A program made the position numbers and the translations under genes. The notes below the pieces were generated by a model. That model was not told the DNA's origin. It saw only the letters and a program-made list of their open reading frames with translations, and did no database searches. A stretch of 64,000 bases of DNA, taken from REEB95 sp963810055 (lineage in GTDB: Bacteria; Pseudomonadota; Alphaproteobacteria; ATCC43930; CGMCC-115725). The stretch is from NCBI GenBank assembly GCA_963810055.1, contig CAWEME010000011.1:1-64000 (forward strand), in the 5' to 3' direction. Positions within the stretch are counted from its first letter, which is position 1. Each line of letters starts with the position of its first letter. Positions 48,875-58,572 of the stretch are shown here, piece by piece.

Positions 48875-49746
48875 CAGCCGGCCTCGCTCTGGAGCCATGT
48901 TTCGCAGCAGGATTTCGCCAGCGCGCGCACCCGGCCGATATAAGAGGCGCGCTCGGTGACCGAGATCGCGCCGCGCGCGTCGAGCAGATTGAAGGCATGG
49001 CTCGCCTTGATGCACTGGTCATAGGCCGGCAAGGGCAGGCGCCGTTCGAGCAGCGCCTTGCATTCCTTTTCGGCGTCGGCGAAATGCCGGAACAGCAGCG
49101 GCACATCGGCGAATTCGAAATTATAGGCGGAGAATTCGCGCTCGGAGCGCTTGAACACGTCGCCGTATTTCACGCCCCTTCCGTTATAGTCGAGGTCGTA
49201 GACGTTCTCGACGCCCTGCACGTACATGGCGAGGCGCTCGAGGCCGTAGGTCAACTCGGTCGAGACCACGTCGCATTCGATGCCGCCGACCTGCTGGAAA
49301 TAGGTGAACTGCGTCACCTCCATGCCGTCGAGCCAGACTTCCCAGCCGAGGCCCCAGGCGCCCAGCGTCGGGCTTTCCCAATCGTCCTCGACGAAGCGGA
49401 TGTCGTGTTTCTTCGCGTCGATGCCGAGCGCCTCCAGGCTGGCGAGATAGATCGCCTGGCTGTCCCGGGGCGCGGGCTTGAGGATCACCTGGAACTGATA
49501 GTAATGCTGCAAGCGGTTGGGGTTCTCGCCATAGCGCCCGTCCGAGGGCCGGCGCGAGGGCTGCACATAGGCGGCGCGCCAGGGCTTGGGCCCGAGCGCG
49601 CGCAAGCTGGTGGCCGGATGGAAGGTGCCCGCCCCCATCTCGACGTCATAAGGCTGGAGGATGACGCAGCCCTGTTCCGCCCAGAAATTCTGCAATCTGA
49701 GAATGAGGGACTGGAAGCTGTTGCCGTTGGCGGGGCGCGCAGCCAC
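48874..49746 (-). CDS. glyQ: Glycyl-tRNA synthetase alpha subunit
   Basis: This 290-aa alpha chain carries the class II catalytic core. FQSLILRLQNFWAEQGCVIL, QPYDVEMGAGTFHPATSLRA and QVGGIECDVVSTELTYGLER are standard family blocks. It overlaps glyS by one base (TGATG), so the two subunits are translationally coupled. Confidence 0.98.
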   Translation of the reverse strand: MAARPANGNSFQSLILRLQNFWAEQGCVILQPYDVEMGAGTFHPATSLRALGPKPWRAAYVQPSRRPSDGRYGENPNRLQHYYQFQVILKPAPRDSQAIYLASLEALGIDAKKHDIRFVEDDWESPTLGAWGLGWEVWLDGMEVTQFTYFQQVGGIECDVVSTELTYGLERLAMYVQGVENVYDLDYNGRGVKYGDVFKRSEREFSAYNFEFADVPLLFRHFADAEKECKALLERRLPLPAYDQCIKASHAFNLLDARGAISVTERASYIGRVRALAKSCCETWLQSEAG

Positions 49747-49814
49747 GTCAGATCCTCGCGGGGTTGATGGTGCAGCGCAAAATACCGGCGGCGGCGCGGA
49801 GGGTCAAGCCGCGC

Positions 49815-50081
49815 TCACCTCCGCCAGGGGCAATCGGCGCGGCCGCAGGCGGCCGCGCTTTGCGCCGGCACATAGGCGCCGCAGCTTTTGCATTTGACCA
49901 GATCCTCGGCGGGCAGATTGCGCGCGGCGCCGCCTCCCCGGGCGGCGTTGCGTTGGCGCTCCATCTCCTCGCGCAGGGTGCGGCGAATCTGGTCGACTCG
50001 CCGGGTGTATTTCCAGCCGTACCACACGACCAGGAATACCAACGCCAGCAGCAGGAATTTACCCGGGCTCAATCCGAACAT
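49815..50081 (-). CDS. Small membrane protein with C-terminal zinc-ribbon-like motif
   Basis: This 88-aa protein has an N-terminal helix (KFLLLALVFLVVWYGWKY), a basic amphipathic middle, and a C-terminal CKSCGAYVP...ACGRADCPW set of four Cys that could bind zinc. Its partner is unknown. Short proteins of this design often precede glyQ in Alphaproteobacteria, as here, about 70 bases upstream on the same strand. Confidence 0.75.
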   Translation of the reverse strand: MFGLSPGKFLLLALVFLVVWYGWKYTRRVDQIRRTLREEMERQRNAARGGGAARNLPAEDLVKCKSCGAYVPAQSAAACGRADCPWRR

Positions 50082-50192
50082 GCCCTGGTGTAGGGGAGCG
50101 CCCCCATAGGGTCAAGCTAGGCCGATGGAATTGGCGTCCCGCAAACCGGGACGCCGGGGCCCGATTGCGCGGGCTTGCCCAAGGGCGCGATA

Positions 50193-51068
50193 ATGCGCGC
50201 CATGCCGCCCGATCCGGCCAGCGCGTCCGCGCGTTTCGAGATCGACGTCGAAGACGTCGAGTACCAGCGCATCGGCGGCAAGCCGATGCTGGCGCGGCTT
50301 TACCGGCCGCGCGCGCGCAAGATCGTCCCCGCCTTGGTCGAGGTGCATGGCGGCGCCTGGGTCAATGGCGACCGGCTCAACAACGCCGCGCTCGACGAGC
50401 ATCTGGCGCGTTGCGGCATTCTGGTGATGGCGGTCGATTTCCGCATGCCGCCCGCCGATCCTTATCCCGCCGCCGTGGCCGACGTGAACCTGGCGACGCG
50501 CTGGCTCAAGGCCAACGCGCTGCGGCTCGGCAGCCGCATCGAGCAGGTGGGCGGGCTCGGCACCTCGAGCGGCGGGCAGATCCTGATGCTGAGCGCGATG
50601 CGGCCGCGCGACCGGCGCTACGCGGCGCTTCCCCTGCCCGGGCCGCTGGCGAGCGCCGCGGGTTTCGACGCGCGGCTGCGTTTCATCGTGTGCTGCTGGG
50701 CGGTGCTCGATCCGCTGACGCGCTACCGCATGGCGCAGCAGAAGAACATCCGGCGTTTCCTCGATGCGCATCTGGCTTATTTCGGCAACGAGGCCGCCAT
50801 GGCCGAGGGCAATCCGCAGCTTGCCTTGGAACGCGGCGAGACCGCCGAGCTGCCGCCGGCGCTGCTGATCCAGGGCACCGCCGACGACAATCTCGATCAC
50901 ACCATGGCCGACCGCTTCGCGCAGGATTACCGCAAGGCCGGCGGCAAGGCCGAGCTCTTCAAATTCGACGGCGAGCCGCATATGTTCGTGACCAAAAATC
51001 CGGCTTCGGCCAATTCGCAAAAGGCCCTGGCTCTGATCGCGGAATTCGCGTTGGCGCAAAGCGCCTGA
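50193..51068 (+). CDS. Alpha/beta hydrolase (HSL-type esterase)
   Basis: This 291-aa hydrolase has the oxyanion motif HGGAWVNGD and the nucleophile elbow GLGTSSGGQILML (GxSxG type). A likely acid lies in QGTADDNLDH and the His in GEPHMF. This fits the hormone-sensitive-lipase-like family acting on short esters. The ATG at 50193 is chosen; 50175 is also open. No ribosome site is strong. It is on the plus strand, converging with the methyltransferase gene. Confidence 0.88.
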   Translation: MRAMPPDPASASARFEIDVEDVEYQRIGGKPMLARLYRPRARKIVPALVEVHGGAWVNGDRLNNAALDEHLARCGILVMAVDFRMPPADPYPAAVADVNLATRWLKANALRLGSRIEQVGGLGTSSGGQILMLSAMRPRDRRYAALPLPGPLASAAGFDARLRFIVCCWAVLDPLTRYRMAQQKNIRRFLDAHLAYFGNEAAMAEGNPQLALERGETAELPPALLIQGTADDNLDHTMADRFAQDYRKAGGKAELFKFDGEPHMFVTKNPASANSQKALALIAEFALAQSA

Positions 51069-51069
51069 T

Positions 51070-51837
51070 CTAAAGCTGAAGATCGAGCCCCTCGCCGTGG
51101 CGCAGGATCGCCTCGGCGGGTTTGGTGTAGTGCCCGTCGACCCCGTGCAGCACCAGGCCGGGCAACAGCCGCGTCGGGCTGGCGATGTCCTTGCGCGCAT
51201 GGACGATGACGCGCTTGGCCGGCGTGCCGTAGGTGGGCCACAGCGGCAGAACGGTGATGGCGCCGGCGCGTCCGGTAAACTGCGCCAGAAGCGCGTCGAG
51301 CCGGTCGGCGCGGTGGATGAAGGTGATGCCGCCGCGCGGCCTGGTCATCGACAGCGCGAAGCGCACCCAATAGGCGAGATTGGCTACGCCTTCGATCTGC
51401 GCTTGCGCCTTGCCCGAATGGGGCGATGGTGTCCCCGCTCCTTCTTCCAGATAGGGCGGATTGGCCATCACCTGGGTGAAGCTGCCGGGTTCGAGCCGCG
51501 GCGGGGGGCGCAGGATGTCGCCGCCCATGGCCCGCACCCGGCCTTCGAAATTGTTCAGAGCGATGTTCTCGACCGCCAGCCGGACCAGCGCCATCTGCGC
51601 CTCGATGCCGGTGATGCGGCATTCGGGCACGCGCACCGCCAGGCAAAGCGCCGCCGCGCCCACGCCGCAGCCGATGTCGAGGACATTGTCGGTGGCGACC
51701 GCCGGCACCGCCGCCGCCAGCAGCACCGGATCGATGGCGACGCGATAGCCCTGGGCCGGCTGGCGCAAGCGCAACCGCCCGCCCAACAGCGTGTCCTCGC
51801 TCCAGTCCGGAGCCTTGCCGGGGATGGGCGCGTTCAC
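51070..51837 (-). CDS. TrmN6/YfiC-like adenine N6 methyltransferase
   Basis: This 255-aa SAM-dependent methyltransferase has VLDIGCGVGAAALCLAVR as the SAM-binding loop and VMANPPYLEE, the NPPY motif of amino-group methylation. It resembles tRNA1(Val) A37 N6-methyltransferases. It starts with GTG overlapping the stop of the DUF2007 gene (GTGA), showing coupling with it. Confidence 0.88.
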   Translation of the reverse strand: MNAPIPGKAPDWSEDTLLGGRLRLRQPAQGYRVAIDPVLLAAAVPAVATDNVLDIGCGVGAAALCLAVRVPECRITGIEAQMALVRLAVENIALNNFEGRVRAMGGDILRPPPRLEPGSFTQVMANPPYLEEGAGTPSPHSGKAQAQIEGVANLAYWVRFALSMTRPRGGITFIHRADRLDALLAQFTGRAGAITVLPLWPTYGTPAKRVIVHARKDIASPTRLLPGLVLHGVDGHYTKPAEAILRHGEGLDLQL

Positions 51838-52043
51838 GGTTGTTTGTCCGCCGCCGCCAGGAGATCGCGGGCGCGCGCCAATTCCTCGTCCGGCACCATC
51901 AGACGGCGCGGGATGGCGCCGATCGAGCCTTCGATGATGCTGGTATGGCGGTCGAAAACCACGGTTTCGATCCCGGCCGCGTCCAACAGCGCCTGCAGCC
52001 AGGACAACCGTACCGTGTCGTTGGTGCGCAGCAGTTCCTTCAT
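51834..52043 (-). CDS. DUF2007 family protein
   Basis: This 69-aa protein has the pattern MKELLRTNDTVRLSWLQALL...AGIETVVFD...PRRLMVPDEELARARDLL, matching the DUF2007 (putative signal-transducing) family. The function is unclear; members resemble PII-like domains. The in-frame opening further upstream runs into the promoter of the polyprenyl synthase gene and is not used. It is translationally coupled to the methyltransferase. Confidence 0.88.
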   Translation of the reverse strand: MKELLRTNDTVRLSWLQALLDAAGIETVVFDRHTSIIEGSIGAIPRRLMVPDEELARARDLLAAADKQP

Positions 52044-52202
52044 CGGCCTCACGGGGAAGTGGTATGCTCCCTTCCGGGTCGGGCTTGACCCTCGGGCCAG
52101 GGGTTCTATGCTCGCCTCGGGGCTCGCGCCCGTCAAGCGAGCCAAGCGAGCACGGCCGGCGGTCCGGCCGGCGTAATCAACAAGGCCTCGAAGGAGGTCA
52201 GG

Positions 52203-53222
52203 GTGGCGATTTCAGCGAGTGCCCGGGAAGGCCGGGCGAAGCAGCCGGCGACGCTCGATCGGCTGACCGGTTTGGTCGCGGCCGATCTGGCGCGGGTCAA
52301 CCAACTCGTGCTGGCGCGCATGCAAAGCCCGGTGGCGCTCATTCCGCAGCTCGCCGGCCACATCATCGCCGCCGGCGGCAAGCGGCTGCGCCCCATGCTG
52401 ACCCTGGCTTCGGCGCGGATGTGCGGCTATCGCGGCGAGCGGCATTTGGCGCTGGCGGCGGCGGTCGAGTTCATCCACACCGCGACGCTGCTGCATGACG
52501 ACGTGGTCGACGCCAGCGGGCTGCGCCGCGGGCTTGCCACCGCCAACGCGGTCTGGGGCAACAAGCCCTCGGTGCTGGTCGGCGATTTCCTGTTCAGCCG
52601 CGCCTTCCAGCTCATGGTCGAGGACGGTTCCCTCAAGGTCCTGGACATCCTGTCGCGCGCTTCGGCGGTGATCGCCGAGGGCGAGGTGTTGCAGCTCATG
52701 ACCTCGAACGACCTCGACACCACCGAGGCGCAATATCTCGAGGTCATCAATTCCAAGACCGCGGCGCTGTTCGCCGCCGCCTCGCGCATCGGCGCGGTGC
52801 TGGGCGAGCGCAAGGAGAACGAGGAAAAGGCGCTCGAGGCCTATGGCCGCAATCTCGGCATCGCGTTCCAGCTCGTCGACGACATGCTCGATTATTCCGC
52901 GCACCAGGCCGAACTCGGCAAGACGGTGGGCGACGATTTCCGCGACGGCAAGATCACCCTGCCGGTGGTGCTGGCCTTCCAGGCGGGCAACGAGGACGAG
53001 CGCAAATTCTGGCGCCGCGCGCTGGAGGAAGAGAAGCAGAGCGCGGACGATCTCGACCGCGCCATCGAACTGATGCAGCGCCACGGCACGCTGGCCGCGA
53101 CGCTGGAACGGGCGCGGCTTTACGCCGGGACCGCGCGCGGCGCGCTCGGCCTGTTCCACGACTCGCCGGAGCGCCGCGCGCTCGACGAGGCGATCGATTT
53201 CTGCCTGGAACGCGGCCACTAA
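52203..53222 (+). CDS. ispB: Polyprenyl diphosphate synthase (octaprenyl-type)
   Basis: This 339-aa trans-prenyl synthase makes the side chain of ubiquinone. The first aspartate-rich motif is LLHDDVVD (Asp99, 100, 103) and the second QLVDDMLDY (about residue 225). GGKRLRPMLTLASARMCGY precedes them. It starts with GTG at 52203 with AAGGAGG five bases upstream. The chain length (C40–C50) cannot be fixed from sequence alone. It is divergent from the DUF2007 gene and followed by tRNA-Pro. Confidence 0.94.
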   Translation: MAISASAREGRAKQPATLDRLTGLVAADLARVNQLVLARMQSPVALIPQLAGHIIAAGGKRLRPMLTLASARMCGYRGERHLALAAAVEFIHTATLLHDDVVDASGLRRGLATANAVWGNKPSVLVGDFLFSRAFQLMVEDGSLKVLDILSRASAVIAEGEVLQLMTSNDLDTTEAQYLEVINSKTAALFAAASRIGAVLGERKENEEKALEAYGRNLGIAFQLVDDMLDYSAHQAELGKTVGDDFRDGKITLPVVLAFQAGNEDERKFWRRALEEEKQSADDLDRAIELMQRHGTLAATLERARLYAGTARGALGLFHDSPERRALDEAIDFCLERGH

Positions 53223-53283
53223 GGCCGAGTCCGCCCAAAGGCCGGTTGCAGCAAGGGGCGGAAAGAGGCTATATCGCGCGCGC

Positions 53284-53360
53284 CGGAGTGTAGCTCAGCC
53301 TGGTAGAGCACTAGCTTCGGGAGCTAGGGGCCGGAGGTTCGAATCCTCTCACTCCGACCA
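53284..53360 (+). tRNA. tRNA-Pro (CGG)
   Basis: This is a 77-nt cloverleaf with encoded CCA: acceptor CGGAGTG/CACTCCG, D arm AGCTCAGCCTGGTAGAGC, anticodon stem CTAGC/GCTAG around TTCGGGA, and T arm GGAGGTTCGAATCCTCT. The anticodon CGG reads CCG. It is preceded by the polyprenyl synthase gene. Confidence 0.97.
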
Positions 53361-53568
53361 TTTCATGGTCATGACCCGGTAAGATATCGGGAATCCCGCG
53401 GAAACGGCCGCTTTTCATCAGGCGGCCGTTTCGCCGCCGGGCAAAACGGTTAAAAATGGAGCGAATTCCTCAAGGTTCCGGTGTCGCTCGCGCGCAAGCC
53501 GCGCTAGATTGGCTTTGGCGGGCTGCTTTTTGGCGCGGACCGCCCAATTGGTTTCGAAGAGGTCGGCC

Positions 53569-53916
53569 ATGATCATGCGGGGACGGGACAGCGAGCCCGT
53601 CGAATTGCGGCCCGGCACCGGCGTACGCGAGGCGGCCAAGCAGGCCGAGCTCGAGCAATGGGCGTGGCGCCGGGTGCGCGCGCTGCGGCTCTTCTACACC
53701 CATCTCACGATCTATGTGCTGGTCAACTTCATCCTGTTCATGATCGATTCGACCACGCCCGGCCCGATGTGGTTCTACGCGCCGCTGGTGGGCTGGGGCC
53801 TGTTGCTGGGTCTCCACGCGCTCCACGCCTATGAGATGCTGCCCTGGACCACCCATGACTGGGAACAGCGCAAGGTGCGCGAGCTGATGGAAAAACAACG
53901 CCGGGGCCCGATGTGA
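53569..53916 (+). CDS. 2TM-domain protein
   Basis: This 115-aa protein has two membrane helices (FYTHLTIYVLVNFILFMID and WFYAPLVGWGLLLGLHALH) in the arrangement of the 2TM domain family: a basic RRVRALRLFYTHL before the first helix and a charged WTTHDWEQRKVRELMEKQ tail. The function is unknown; the domain often accompanies sensor proteins. The ATG at 53569 follows GAGG with good spacing. It overlaps the protease gene start by four bases. Confidence 0.8.
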   Translation: MIMRGRDSEPVELRPGTGVREAAKQAELEQWAWRRVRALRLFYTHLTIYVLVNFILFMIDSTTPGPMWFYAPLVGWGLLLGLHALHAYEMLPWTTHDWEQRKVRELMEKQRRGPM

Positions 53917-55313
53917 TTGTGCCGTCCGGATCGCTGCGCCGCATCGCAGCCCATGCCCTGTCCGTCGGATTGATTCTCGCTCTGATCGGCTGCGCCGGGA
54001 CGCCGCCCGCGCCCGTTCTTGGCGCGGCATCCGGCCCCGGCGTGAAGGGCGGAAATGACGCCGCCGCCAGCGCCGGCGACAGCGATCGCCAAGCCGATCT
54101 CGCGCTCTATAACCGCGTGCTCAACCGGGTGCGCGCCAGCTATGTCACGCCGGTCGGTGAGAACGAGCTGCTCGCCAATTCGCTCAAGGGCATGCTCACC
54201 GGCCTCGATCCCCATTCCGATTACCTGAACGAGAGCGAGTACCAGGATTTGCTCGACGAGAGCGAGGGCGAATTCGCCGGCATCGGCGCCGAGATCACAC
54301 GCGACGAAAGCTATCCCAAGGTGATCTCGCCGATCGACAACACCCCGGCGGCGCATGCCGGGCTCAAGCCCGGCGACGTCATCGTCAAAATCGACGGCAA
54401 GCTCACCGACGGCATGAGCCTGAAGGAAGTGGTGGACCGGCTGCGCGGCGAGCCCGGCACCAACGTCAAGATCACCATCGCCCGCACCGGCGCGAAGGCC
54501 TTCGACGTGACCATCACCCGCGCCATCATCCACGTCGCCTCGGTGACCTCGCGTCTCCAGCCCGGCAACATCGCCTATTTGCGGATATCCACCTTCGCCG
54601 AGAACACGCAGCAGGAACTGGTCCGCGCTCTCGACGCCATGTCGCGCAAGGCCGACGGCCACTTGAACGGCGTGGTGCTCGATCTGCGCAACGATCCCGG
54701 CGGGTTGCTGGAATCGGCGGTGCGGGTTGCCGGCGATTTCCTCGACGGCGGCGTGGTGGTTTCCACCCGCGGCCGCGACCCCGAGGACAACCGGATCTAC
54801 AACGCCATGCCCACGGGCGATCACGTCAAGGGCCTGCCCATGGTCGTGCTCATCAACGGCGCTTCGGCCTCGGCCTCGGAGATCGTCGCCGGCGCGCTGA
54901 AGGACCGCCATCGCGCCGAAATTCTCGGCACGCGCAGCTTCGGCAAGGGCTCGGTGCAAACCATCATCCCGCTCGATGGCAGGGGCGCGTTGCGCCTGAC
55001 CACGGCGCTCTATTACACGCCGTCGGGCCATTCGATTCAGGGCGAAGGCATCATTCCCGACGCGGTCATCCTGCCGCCGCACGGCCAGCGCGGCGCGGAC
55101 ACCGATGTCGTGCATGAATCCGATCTCTCCGGCGCGCTCAACAATCCGGGCAAGGCCGCCGCCGTGGACAATTCGCCCGAGGCCAATATCGATCCCATGC
55201 TCATCGGCACGCCCAAGGACTATCAGCTGAGCGTGGCGATCGAACATCTCAAGACGGCGTCCGCGCACCACGCCGCCAACGCGGTGCAGTCTCCCGCCCC
55301 CGGCAGCCATTAG
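53913..55313 (+). CDS. S41 C-terminal processing protease, lipoprotein
   Basis: This 466-aa CtpA/Prc-type protease has a lipoprotein signal (lipobox LIGC, Cys27), a PDZ domain (about residues 110–200; AAHAGLKPGDVIVKIDGK), and a catalytic core with LDLRNDPGGLLESAVRVAG, Ser320 in GASASASEIVAGAL and Lys345 in SFGKGSVQTI. Spacing of 25 residues fits the family's Ser/Lys dyad. It acts in the periplasm on C-termini or lytic enzymes. GTG start at 53913. It is coupled to the 2TM gene. Confidence 0.93.
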   Translation: MIVPSGSLRRIAAHALSVGLILALIGCAGTPPAPVLGAASGPGVKGGNDAAASAGDSDRQADLALYNRVLNRVRASYVTPVGENELLANSLKGMLTGLDPHSDYLNESEYQDLLDESEGEFAGIGAEITRDESYPKVISPIDNTPAAHAGLKPGDVIVKIDGKLTDGMSLKEVVDRLRGEPGTNVKITIARTGAKAFDVTITRAIIHVASVTSRLQPGNIAYLRISTFAENTQQELVRALDAMSRKADGHLNGVVLDLRNDPGGLLESAVRVAGDFLDGGVVVSTRGRDPEDNRIYNAMPTGDHVKGLPMVVLINGASASASEIVAGALKDRHRAEILGTRSFGKGSVQTIIPLDGRGALRLTTALYYTPSGHSIQGEGIIPDAVILPPHGQRGADTDVVHESDLSGALNNPGKAAAVDNSPEANIDPMLIGTPKDYQLSVAIEHLKTASAHHAANAVQSPAPGSH

Positions 55314-55429
55314 GCCCTTTCGCCGCGCCGGGCACGGGAATGTGAACTGCTTGAGCGGCCATGGGTGGGGGCCTTCGGCCCTATAAATCGATGGCGGGCG
55401 GGAGCAGATTCCCCAATGGAGGAATTTTC

Positions 55430-55939
55430 ATGCGGCTTATGGCGCGGCGATTGGTTCTGCTCTTGGCGCTGGCGCTGGCGGCGGGGTCGCTGCCGTCCTG
55501 CGCCGCCAGGCCCGGCCCCTACCCCGATCTTCAGCCTTTCGCCGCCGTCGAGGCGAATCTTCCGCCGCCCGCCTCCGGCCTGGCGCGGATTTATTTCTAT
55601 CGCAATCTTTCCTATTACGACATCCCGGAGGGCACCAGCGTCTATCTCAACCAGCAGACGGTCGGCTTTTCGCGCACCGGCACCGTGTTCTACCGCGACG
55701 TCACGCCCGGCAGCTATTTCATCAGCGTGCTGAGCCGCGGGTCCTATCCCAACCAGTTCAAGACCATCCAGGCCAAGCCGGGCCAGACCTGGTATGTGCG
55801 GATCGAATCCCTCGAGAGCTGGTCCGGCTACGGCGGTGGCGATACGGACGTGCGCGGCGCCACCTTCACCGTCAACCTCACCGACCCGGCGGTGGCCAGG
55901 CAGGAAATCCGCGCGCTCTCTTATCTGCCGCCGGGTTGA
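55430..55939 (+). CDS. DUF2846-like lipoprotein
   Basis: This 169-aa lipoprotein has a basic signal peptide RRLVLLLALALAAGSLPSC with lipobox LPSC. The mature part ARIYFYRNLSYYDIPEGTSV, then YLNQQTVG and YRDVTPGSYFISV, is a beta-sandwich pattern of the DUF2846 type. The function is unknown. GGAGG seven bases before the ATG at 55430 decides the start. It lies alone between the protease and the next gene. Confidence 0.8.
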   Translation: MRLMARRLVLLLALALAAGSLPSCAARPGPYPDLQPFAAVEANLPPPASGLARIYFYRNLSYYDIPEGTSVYLNQQTVGFSRTGTVFYRDVTPGSYFISVLSRGSYPNQFKTIQAKPGQTWYVRIESLESWSGYGGGDTDVRGATFTVNLTDPAVARQEIRALSYLPPG

Positions 55940-55982
55940 AGCGGCGCTTGCCCGGCGGCGGCATCGGGATTAAGTCAAGGGC

Positions 55983-56594
55983 ATGGACGCTCCCGACACC
56001 TCCCGCGACAATGCGCGGCTTCACGTCAGCACGCTGCTGATCGCGGCCTCGCGCGCGCTCAACAACGCGCTGGATCAGCTCGGATTTCCGGAAAACGACG
56101 ACCGCGTGATCGAGCACGAGGGCAAGCTCGCCTTCATCGTCTGCAGCCACGACGCCGATTGCGACGATCTGTTCGCGCTGATCACCGAGCTGTCCGCGCG
56201 CGGCGAGAGTTGGGAGCTGCAATTCCGCATCGACACCGGCGAGAACCGCGCCATCTTCCAGCGCCTCTCGCGCCACGACCGCGTCGAGGCGGTCGATTCG
56301 GTTTTGCCGCCGGAGGATGACACGGAGACGCGCGATCTGCCGAGCCACGATCTCGACAATGAGACCGGCCGCGCCGCGCTTCGCCGCATCCTGAAAAAGA
56401 CCGACCCCGCCGAGGTTTTCGTCACCATCGGCACCAACCCGGCCGGCCGCGCCAGCGCCACCATCCTGCGCCGCAACCCGCGCCGCGCGCTGGCGGTGGC
56501 CGAGGGCGCCGACGAATCCTCCCTGCGCGCCGCGATCCGCGAGCTTTTGCCCACCGTGATGTTCGCGGTGACGATGAAGCCCGCCGGCGGATGA
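55983..56594 (+). CDS. Conserved hypothetical protein
   Basis: I do not recognise a domain. The 203-aa product is acidic in the first two thirds (ENDDRVIEHEGKLAFIVCSH, DADCDDLFALI) and becomes basic toward RRNPRRALAVAEG. It has no signal peptide or membrane helix and is probably cytoplasmic. The start of the following acyltransferase overlaps its stop (ATGA), so it may be cotranscribed. Confidence 0.7.
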   Translation: MDAPDTSRDNARLHVSTLLIAASRALNNALDQLGFPENDDRVIEHEGKLAFIVCSHDADCDDLFALITELSARGESWELQFRIDTGENRAIFQRLSRHDRVEAVDSVLPPEDDTETRDLPSHDLDNETGRAALRRILKKTDPAEVFVTIGTNPAGRASATILRRNPRRALAVAEGADESSLRAAIRELLPTVMFAVTMKPAGG

Positions 56595-57644
56595 ACCGGA
56601 CGGCGGCGGCATCGCGCGACAACAACTTCGACGCGCTGCGTCTCATCGCCGCGGTTTCCGTCATCTTCTCCCATTCCTTCCTCATCGCCGACGGCACCGA
56701 GAAGCACGAGCCGCTGATCTGGCTCACCGGCAACCAGGCGATACTGGGCCTGGCCGGGGTGTTCGTGTTCTTCGCCATCAGCGGCTTCCTGGTGACGCAA
56801 AGCTGGGAGCAGACCTCCTCGCCGCCGCGTTTCCTCATGAAACGCTGCCTGCGGATATTTCCCGGACTGTTCGCGGCGCTGGTTCTCTCGTCCTTCGTGC
56901 TGGCGCCGCTGGTTTCGACCTTGCCGCTGGCGGAGTATTTCCGCCGGCCCGAGCCTTATCTCTATGTCGTCCACAACATGCAATTGTCGGTCGAAACCCA
57001 CGAGCTGCCCGGCACGATGTTCGTCGACAATCCGGTCGGGCTCGAGATCAACGGCTCGCTGTGGACGCTGCGTTACGAATTCATGATGTATCTGATGGTG
57101 CTGGGACTGGGCTGGTTCCGGCTGCTCAATATCTGGACCTGTCTCGGTCTGTTGGCGCTGGGCATGGCCTGCGTCTATTTCCCGCAGCTCGACAGCCTGG
57201 GCGGCTGGGGCTGGATGCTGTCCTTCTTCGCCAGCGGCATGGTGCTCTACAAGCTGCGGGATACGCGCATCTTCGATGATCGCGTGGCGCTGTTGGCGCT
57301 GCTCGGGCCTGGCGGCGAGCATTCCCTTGCGGCAATTCATCCTGCTGTTTGCGCCGTTCGGCTGTTATCTCGCGCTCTATCTGGCGCTCCATCCGCGATT
57401 GCCCCGATTCAAGGCGGCGCGTTACGGCGATTTGTCCTATGGGCTTTACATCTATGGCTGGCCTTCGGAGCAATTGGCGATCTGGCTGCAGGGCGGCCAT
57501 GCCCCGTGGTGGCGCGTGTTCCTGCCCGCCCTCGCCTTGGCCGCCGGTTTGGCTTTCCTGTCCTGGCGCCTGGTCGAAGGGCCGGCGTTGCGGCTGAAGC
57601 CGCGCTCGCGCGTGCCCGTGCCGGCGCCGGCGCCCGGAGACTGA
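56591..57644 (+). CDS. Acyltransferase 3 family membrane protein, frame broken once
   Basis: This integral-membrane O-acyltransferase modifies surface polysaccharides. NNFDALRLIAAVSVIFSHSF is the family's N-terminal motif with its His, followed by GVFVFFAISGFLVTQSW and RCLRIFPGLFAALVLSSF. The frame changes at GGG 57305–57307. Removing one G joins ALLALLG to LAASIPLRQFILLF and continues to a natural stop, giving about 350 aa and ten helices. It may relate to the glycosyltransferases upstream but is not linked to them. Confidence 0.88.
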
Positions 57645-57646
57645 CC

Positions 57647-58569
57647 ATGGCGGCCGAGATTCCGTTCCGGCGCAACTTCGCCTTCCAATACGGCGTGGCC
57701 GAGACGGTTTCGCCGCTCATCCGCCGCGTCGTCGCGCGCAACCCCAGCCCCTTCACCTTCAAGGGCACCGGCACCTATATCGTCGGCCGCGGCAAGGTCG
57801 CGATCATCGATCCCGGCCCCGACATGGCGCCGCACATCGCGGCGCTGCTGAACGCCGTCGGGAACGAAACCGTCACCCATATCCTGGTCACCCACACCCA
57901 TCTCGACCATTCGCCGGCGGCGGCGGCGGTGAAGCGCGCCACAGGATCCCGGACCTACGGCTACGGCCCGCACGGCTCGGGCCGCGCCGAAGACCGCGCC
58001 GGCATCGAGCTGGGCGTGGTCGAGGAAGGCGGCGACCATGATTTCACGCCCGACGAAGCCCTGCGCGAGGGCGACGGCGTGACCGGGCCGGGCTGGCGGT
58101 TGACCGCGGTGGAAACCCCCGGCCACACCTCGAACCATCTCTGCTTCTATCTTCCCGAAGAAAAGACGCTCTTCACCGGCGATCACGTCATGGGCTGGTC
58201 GACCAGCGTCATCGCGCCCCCCGACGGCGACATGGCGGCCTATATGCGCTCGCTGCGCAAGCTTTTGAAACGCGACGACACGCTCTATTGGCCGACCCAC
58301 GGGCCGTCGATCCCCGAGCCGAAGAAGCACGTGGCGGCTTTCATCGCCCATCGGCAGGAACGCACCGTGGCGATCCTGGCGCGCGCTCCAGGCGGGGGCG
58401 TCGACCATTCCGGAGATCGTGACGCGGGTCTATGCCGGGCTCGATACGCGCCTGGTTCCCGCCGCCGGGCGTTCGGTGCTGGCGCATCTGATCGAGCTGG
58501 CCGAGCGCGGCCTGGTGCTGGCCGACGGGCCGCCCGCCCTGAATTCGCATCTTCCGCCTCAAGCCCTGA
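57647..58569 (+). CDS. Metallo-beta-lactamase-fold hydrolase (LACTB2-like), frame broken twice
   Basis: This MBL-fold hydrolase has the metal motif THTHLDHSPAAAAVK, plus TPGHTSNHLCFYLPEE, FTGDHVMGW and WPTHGPSIPEPKK, typical of LACTB2-like ribonuclease or thioesterase proteins with a C-terminal winged domain. The frame breaks near 58383 (ERTVAILA to LQAGASTIPEIVTRV) and near 58544, after which the end NRIFRLKP appears with TGA at 58567–58569. One extra base explains each. The start is two bases after the acyltransferase stop. Confidence 0.88.
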
Positions 58570-58572
58570 AGC